A DNA stretch of 64,000 nucleotides, taken from positions 326,287 through 390,286 of the forward strand of contig NZ_SNYH01000003.1 of NCBI RefSeq assembly GCF_004363005.1, read 5' to 3'. Positions within the stretch are counted from its first letter, which is position 1; each line of letters starts with the position of its first letter. The notes beneath the pieces are model-generated. The model saw only the letters and a program-made list of their open reading frames with translations, was not told the origin of the DNA and did no database searches. This stretch comes from Tenacibaculum caenipelagi (GTDB lineage: Bacteria; Bacteroidota; Bacteroidia; Flavobacteriales; Flavobacteriaceae). Of this stretch, positions 60,606-64,000 are shown one piece after another. Position numbers and translations under genes: made by a program.

Positions 60606-60995
60606 ATGAATATAGAAGGAAATACAGTAACTGTAAAAAAATCGTCTGAAGATTTATTCAATTTTTTAACCAAACTTGAAAACTTTGAACAATTAATGCC
60701 AGAAAACACTCAAAAATTTGAAGTTGATGGTGATAGTTTTATTTTTGGATTGAAAGGAATGCCAGAAATTAGATTGGTTATGAAAGAAAAAACAGAATAT
60801 TCTAATGTAACTTTAGGTGCTGCCAGCAGTAAATTACCTTTTACTTTAGCTGCTGATATTAACGAAATATCAGAAAACGAAAGTAATGTAACGTTGAAGT
60901 TTAATGGTGAGTTTAATGCAATGATGGCAATGATGGTAAAAGCTCCTTTAACAAAGTTTATTAGCACTTTAACTGAGAATTTAGCAAAATTATAA
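60606..60995 (+). CDS. SRPBCC-fold protein
   Basis: A 129-aa protein of the START/SRPBCC (Bet v1-like) ligand-binding fold. KSSEDLFNFLTKLENFEQLMPENTQKFEVDGD is the typical first strand and helices, and the last helix is APLTKFISTLTENLAKL. It is 12 bp downstream of pyrE. The last bases overlap the end of birA by 6 bp (convergent). Ligand unknown. Confidence 0.85.
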   Translation: MNIEGNTVTVKKSSEDLFNFLTKLENFEQLMPENTQKFEVDGDSFIFGLKGMPEIRLVMKEKTEYSNVTLGAASSKLPFTLAADINEISENESNVTLKFNGEFNAMMAMMVKAPLTKFISTLTENLAKL

Positions 60996-61727
60996 ACTGG
61001 CAAACGAAACCTCTTTCAAACCAAACTCTTGAATTGTTTCGTTTTCTAACTCAATTTGGAGATTTCCGTTCCTTGAAACTCCAACAATTTTACCCATAAA
61101 CAAAATGTTCTGATTGTCTTTAAACATCATCGGAACATTTTTTTTATACAACACATCTAAATATGCTTCTTCTAAAAATTGAAATTCTTTTTTATTCAAA
61201 AGCTCAAACTTTTCTCTCAACTTAGAAAGAATAGCCTCTAGTAAAATATCTAAATCAATCTCCCTTTCTAAAATCATTTTTATTGAAGAAGCATTGGCTA
61301 ATTTTTTTGAAAACGAATCTTGATTCACATTCACCCCAACTCCTATTACAGAAGAGCTTATATTACTCCCTCTTAATGAATTTTCTATTAAAATTCCTGC
61401 TAGCTTTTTATTTCCTGACAGAATGTCGTTAGGCCATTTTACTTTTAAATCAGGTAGTTTTAGGTCTTTTAACGCTTCATAAACACTAAGGGAAACACAA
61501 AAGTTCAGGTACTTATGATTAACTATCTGTAGCTTTGAAAAGCTAGAATACACGCTAAAAGTCAAGTTTTTACCCTCCTCTACAACCCATTCAGAATTCA
61601 TTTGCCCTCTACCCTTTGTTTGAGTTTTAGCAACTACTACTGTAAAATCATCAATTGACATTTTTGACACCATATTCTTTAAAAAGGTATTAGTAGAGTC
61701 AATGGCATTAAGTTTGATTATTTTCAT
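60990..61727 (-). CDS. birA: Biotin--[acetyl-CoA carboxylase] ligase
   Basis: Attaches biotin to the carboxylase carrier protein. It is 245 aa without the N-terminal DNA-binding domain of E. coli BirA, so it is not a repressor. TKGRGQMNSEWV is the biotinyl-AMP loop, VKWPNDILSGNKKLAGILIE the conserved catalytic segment, and IGVGVNVNQ follows. It is divergent from rsfS and convergent with the SRPBCC gene. This birA-rsfS-ftsH order recurs in Flavobacteriia. Confidence 0.95.
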   Translation of the reverse strand: MKIIKLNAIDSTNTFLKNMVSKMSIDDFTVVVAKTQTKGRGQMNSEWVVEEGKNLTFSVYSSFSKLQIVNHKYLNFCVSLSVYEALKDLKLPDLKVKWPNDILSGNKKLAGILIENSLRGSNISSSVIGVGVNVNQDSFSKKLANASSIKMILEREIDLDILLEAILSKLREKFELLNKKEFQFLEEAYLDVLYKKNVPMMFKDNQNILFMGKIVGVSRNGNLQIELENETIQEFGLKEVSFASL

Positions 61728-61785
61728 ACAGATTTTGTGAGTAAAACAAGTATCAATATTACATAAATTACTCGCAAAAAAATAA

Positions 61786-61793
61786 TAACTTTG
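61786..61793 (+). promoter_or_regulatory. -7 box of the rsfS-ftsH operon
   Basis: TAACTTTG matches TAnnTTTG and lies 20 bases before the rsfS ATG. A -33 element is not obvious. Confidence 0.45.
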
Positions 61794-61813
61794 CTAAAAC
61801 TTAATTTTTTTTA

Positions 61814-62182
61814 ATGACAATAAAACAAACAAACACAGACGATCTAATAGCTGTGATTATTAAAGGGATTGATGATGTAAAAGGTGAGGACATCCAACTA
61901 CTAGATTTAAGAGAAATAGAAAATACTGTTTGTGATTATTTTGTAGTTTGTTCGGGTAATTCAAACACACAAGTCAACGCCATTTCTGGTTCCGTACAAA
62001 AAGTAGTAAGTAAAGAACTTAAAGACAAACCTTGGCATATAGAAGGACAAGGCAATTCTGAATGGGTTCTTATGGACTATGTAAATGTGGTAGTTCATAT
62101 CTTTCAAAAACAAGTACGTGAATTTTACGATATAGAAAGCCTTTGGGGTGATGCTAAAATCACCGAAATTAATCCAGCTTAA
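61814..62182 (+). CDS. rsfS: Ribosome silencing factor RsfS
   Basis: Binds uL14 on the 50S subunit and blocks subunit joining in slow growth. A 122-aa protein with LLDLREIENTVCDYFVVCSGNSNTQVNAI, the helix HIEGQGNSEWVLMDYVNVVVHIF and the end FYDIESLWGDAK, all hallmarks of the family. It has its own -7 box and is followed after 25 bp by ftsH, likely one operon. Confidence 0.96.
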   Translation: MTIKQTNTDDLIAVIIKGIDDVKGEDIQLLDLREIENTVCDYFVVCSGNSNTQVNAISGSVQKVVSKELKDKPWHIEGQGNSEWVLMDYVNVVVHIFQKQVREFYDIESLWGDAKITEINPA

Positions 62183-62207
62183 TTGCTAACTATTTAGACA
62201 ACTTTTT

Positions 62208-64000
62208 ATGAGTGATAATAAAAAAAACACGCCAAAATTTACCTTCAATTCATTTTGGTTATACATACCTATCTTAGTAATATTATTAGGGTTGAGTTTC
62301 TTTAATTCTAGTAACTTAGGATCTCGTAATATTTCTAAAAATGAGTTTACAAAAATTCTTCAAGCTAACGATATTGAAAAAATTGTTGTAGAGAATAATA
62401 ATGTTGCTCAAATTTATTTAAAGCCCGAAGCAGAAAAAAAAGAAGAACATAAAAAATTAGCTGATTCTCCTTTTTACCGAAGTGGTACTCCATTATACAC
62501 ATACAACTTTGGAGATTTGCAAAATTTCGAAAATGAAATCAACAAAGAAAAAGAAGAGAAAAATCTTGATTTTGACAAAGTAAATATTGAAAGAACTAGT
62601 ATGATGGATACCATCATCAGCTTTCTTCCTTTTATTTTACTTATTGCTATTTGGCTTTTCTTTATGAGAAGAATGTCAGGAGCTGCTGGTGGTGGCGGTG
62701 CTGGTGGACAAATTTTCAACATCGGTAAGTCAAAAGCAAAACTTTTTGATGAAAACACCAAAGTAAAAACTACTTTTAAAAATGTAGCTGGTTTAGAAGG
62801 TGCCAAAGAAGAAGTACAAGAAATTGTTGACTTCTTAAAAAGCCCTGAAAAATACACTAAATTAGGTGGTAAAATTCCTAAAGGAGCTTTATTAGTAGGA
62901 CCTCCAGGTACTGGTAAAACCTTATTAGCGAAAGCTGTAGCAGGTGAAGCTGGTGTGCCTTTCTTTTCTTTATCAGGTTCTGATTTTGTTGAAATGTTTG
63001 TAGGTGTTGGTGCCTCACGTGTACGTGATCTATTCAAACAAGCGCAACAAAAATCTCCTTCAATCATTTTTATTGATGAAATTGATGCCATAGGACGTGC
63101 CAGAGGTAAAAATAGTATGACTGGTGGAAACGATGAGCGTGAAAATACCTTAAACCAATTGTTAACAGAAATGGATGGTTTTGGTACTGATACTAATGTT
63201 ATTGTATTGGCAGCAACAAACCGTGCAGATGTACTAGATAAAGCTTTAATGCGTGCTGGTCGTTTTGATCGTCAAATTTATGTTGATTTACCAGATTTAC
63301 ACGAACGTAGAGAAATCTTCAATGTACATATTAAACCTTTAAAATTAGCAGAAAATGTTAATTTAGAATTCTTAGCTCAACAAACCCCTGGCTTTTCTGG
63401 TGCTGATATTGCTAATCTTTGTAACGAAGCTGCTTTAATTGCAGCTAGAAAAGGCAAAAATGCTATCGAACATCAAGATTTCTTAGATGCTGTTGATAGA
63501 ATTGTTGGTGGTTTAGAAAAGAAAAATAAAGTAATTACTCCAAAAGAAAAGAAAGTAATTGCGTTTCATGAAGCTGGTCATGCAACAGTAAGCTGGATGC
63601 TTGAACATGCTGCTCCTCTAGTAAAAGTTACAATTGTACCTCGTGGGCAATCACTTGGAGCTGCATGGTATCTTCCAGAAGAAAGAAAAATTGTTCAAAC
63701 AGAGCAAATGCTAGATGAAATGTGTGCTACTATGGGTGGTAGAGCAGCTGAAAAATTAATTTTCAATAAAATATCTACTGGAGCGTTAAGTGATTTAGAG
63801 AAAGTTACCAAACAAGCTCGCGCGATGGTTACTGTTTATGGATTAAATGATAAAGTTGGTAATATTACTTATTACGACTCGTCAGGAAATGATGCTTTTG
63901 TTAAGCCTTATAGTGATGCTACGGCTCAAAAAATTGATGAAGAAATTTCTGAAATCATAGAAAACCAATACAAAAGAGCTATTGATATACTGGATCAAAA
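62208..64000 (+). CDS. ftsH: ATP-dependent zinc metalloprotease FtsH (C-terminus cut by window edge)
   Basis: Membrane-anchored AAA+ protease for quality control of membrane proteins and regulators. The frame is open from the ATG at 62208 to the window end (597 codons read). Two membrane helices (about 15-35 and 135-155) flank a periplasmic domain; a Gly-rich linker (SGAAGGGGAGG) leads to Walker A GPPGTGKTLLAKAV near residue 231, Walker B SIIFIDEIDAIGR, the arginine-finger region RAGRFDRQI, and the zinc site HEAGH near 454. About the last 50-60 codons are outside the window. Confidence 0.97.
   Translation, partial: MSDNKKNTPKFTFNSFWLYIPILVILLGLSFFNSSNLGSRNISKNEFTKILQANDIEKIVVENNNVAQIYLKPEAEKKEEHKKLADSPFYRSGTPLYTYNFGDLQNFENEINKEKEEKNLDFDKVNIERTSMMDTIISFLPFILLIAIWLFFMRRMSGAAGGGGAGGQIFNIGKSKAKLFDENTKVKTTFKNVAGLEGAKEEVQEIVDFLKSPEKYTKLGGKIPKGALLVGPPGTGKTLLAKAVAGEAGVPFFSLSGSDFVEMFVGVGASRVRDLFKQAQQKSPSIIFIDEIDAIGRARGKNSMTGGNDERENTLNQLLTEMDGFGTDTNVIVLAATNRADVLDKALMRAGRFDRQIYVDLPDLHERREIFNVHIKPLKLAENVNLEFLAQQTPGFSGADIANLCNEAALIAARKGKNAIEHQDFLDAVDRIVGGLEKKNKVITPKEKKVIAFHEAGHATVSWMLEHAAPLVKVTIVPRGQSLGAAWYLPEERKIVQTEQMLDEMCATMGGRAAEKLIFNKISTGALSDLEKVTKQARAMVTVYGLNDKVGNITYYDSSGNDAFVKPYSDATAQKIDEEISEIIENQYKRAIDILDQ

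Overview
This window is chromosomal DNA from an AT-rich member of the Flavobacteriaceae (Bacteroidota), of Tenacibaculum/Polaribacter type. I infer this from three things: the housekeeping proteins have Bacteroidota features (long SecA with a lineage insert, RibB with a degenerate second domain, LytS/LytTR signalling, DUF2911 and DUF2795 proteins); many starts have a TAnnTTTG -7 promoter box instead of a Shine-Dalgarno sequence; and TTG/GTG starts are frequent. I see no rRNA, tRNA, CRISPR array, prophage or transposase.

Layout. 1-18.2 kb is core: a DegP-type protease (cut by the left edge) divergent from dapF-GNAT-mltG, a secreted lysozyme-like protein, an RsmI-type methyltransferase with a low-molecular-weight phosphatase, dnaA, a thioesterase, a cobalamin adenosyltransferase, DUF2795, secA, a DUF2911-TPR protein, an LpxH-like phosphoesterase with a glycosyltransferase, ung and mutS2. 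18.2-27.7 kb is an accessory block of unrelated genes, all on the + strand and separated by similar imperfect palindromes: a frameshifted membrane protein, a class III cyclase-like protein, an unknown protein, an AraC regulator with a serine hydrolase, a GNAT, an acetolactate decarboxylase-like lipoprotein, a GyrI-like protein with a YcaQ-type protein, and another unknown. 27.7-40 kb holds a LysR/rhodanese/GNAT locus, a VOC protein, a six-gene TolC-MacA-MacB-LytS-LytTR efflux operon, a PqqB-like lipoprotein, a lipoprotein globin and an ACT-OsmC pair.

40-48.5 kb is core envelope and division: MATE exporter, tpx, dgkA, ftsK, lolA, LptF/G permease, ribB. 48.6-56.8 kb is mixed: HxlR/NmrA pair, an extradiol dioxygenase whose N-terminal leader is out of frame, a two-gene unit (membrane protein plus possible HEPN protein) ending in the same palindrome family, and a minus-strand ndh-to-AraC run. 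56.8-64 kb is core: YjbQ, dnaK, NUDIX and pyrE with interlocked divergent promoters, an SRPBCC protein, birA, rsfS and ftsH (cut by the right edge).

The best candidate for something undescribed is the 18.4-27.6 kb array. Each unit is one or two genes followed at once by an imperfect inverted repeat. The repeats share a GTATA(A) arm core, an asymmetric 3' arm and, in a subfamily, a conserved central hairpin with paired changes. This resembles an integron-cassette array, but the arm ends do not fit the classical attC core site and no integrase is visible.
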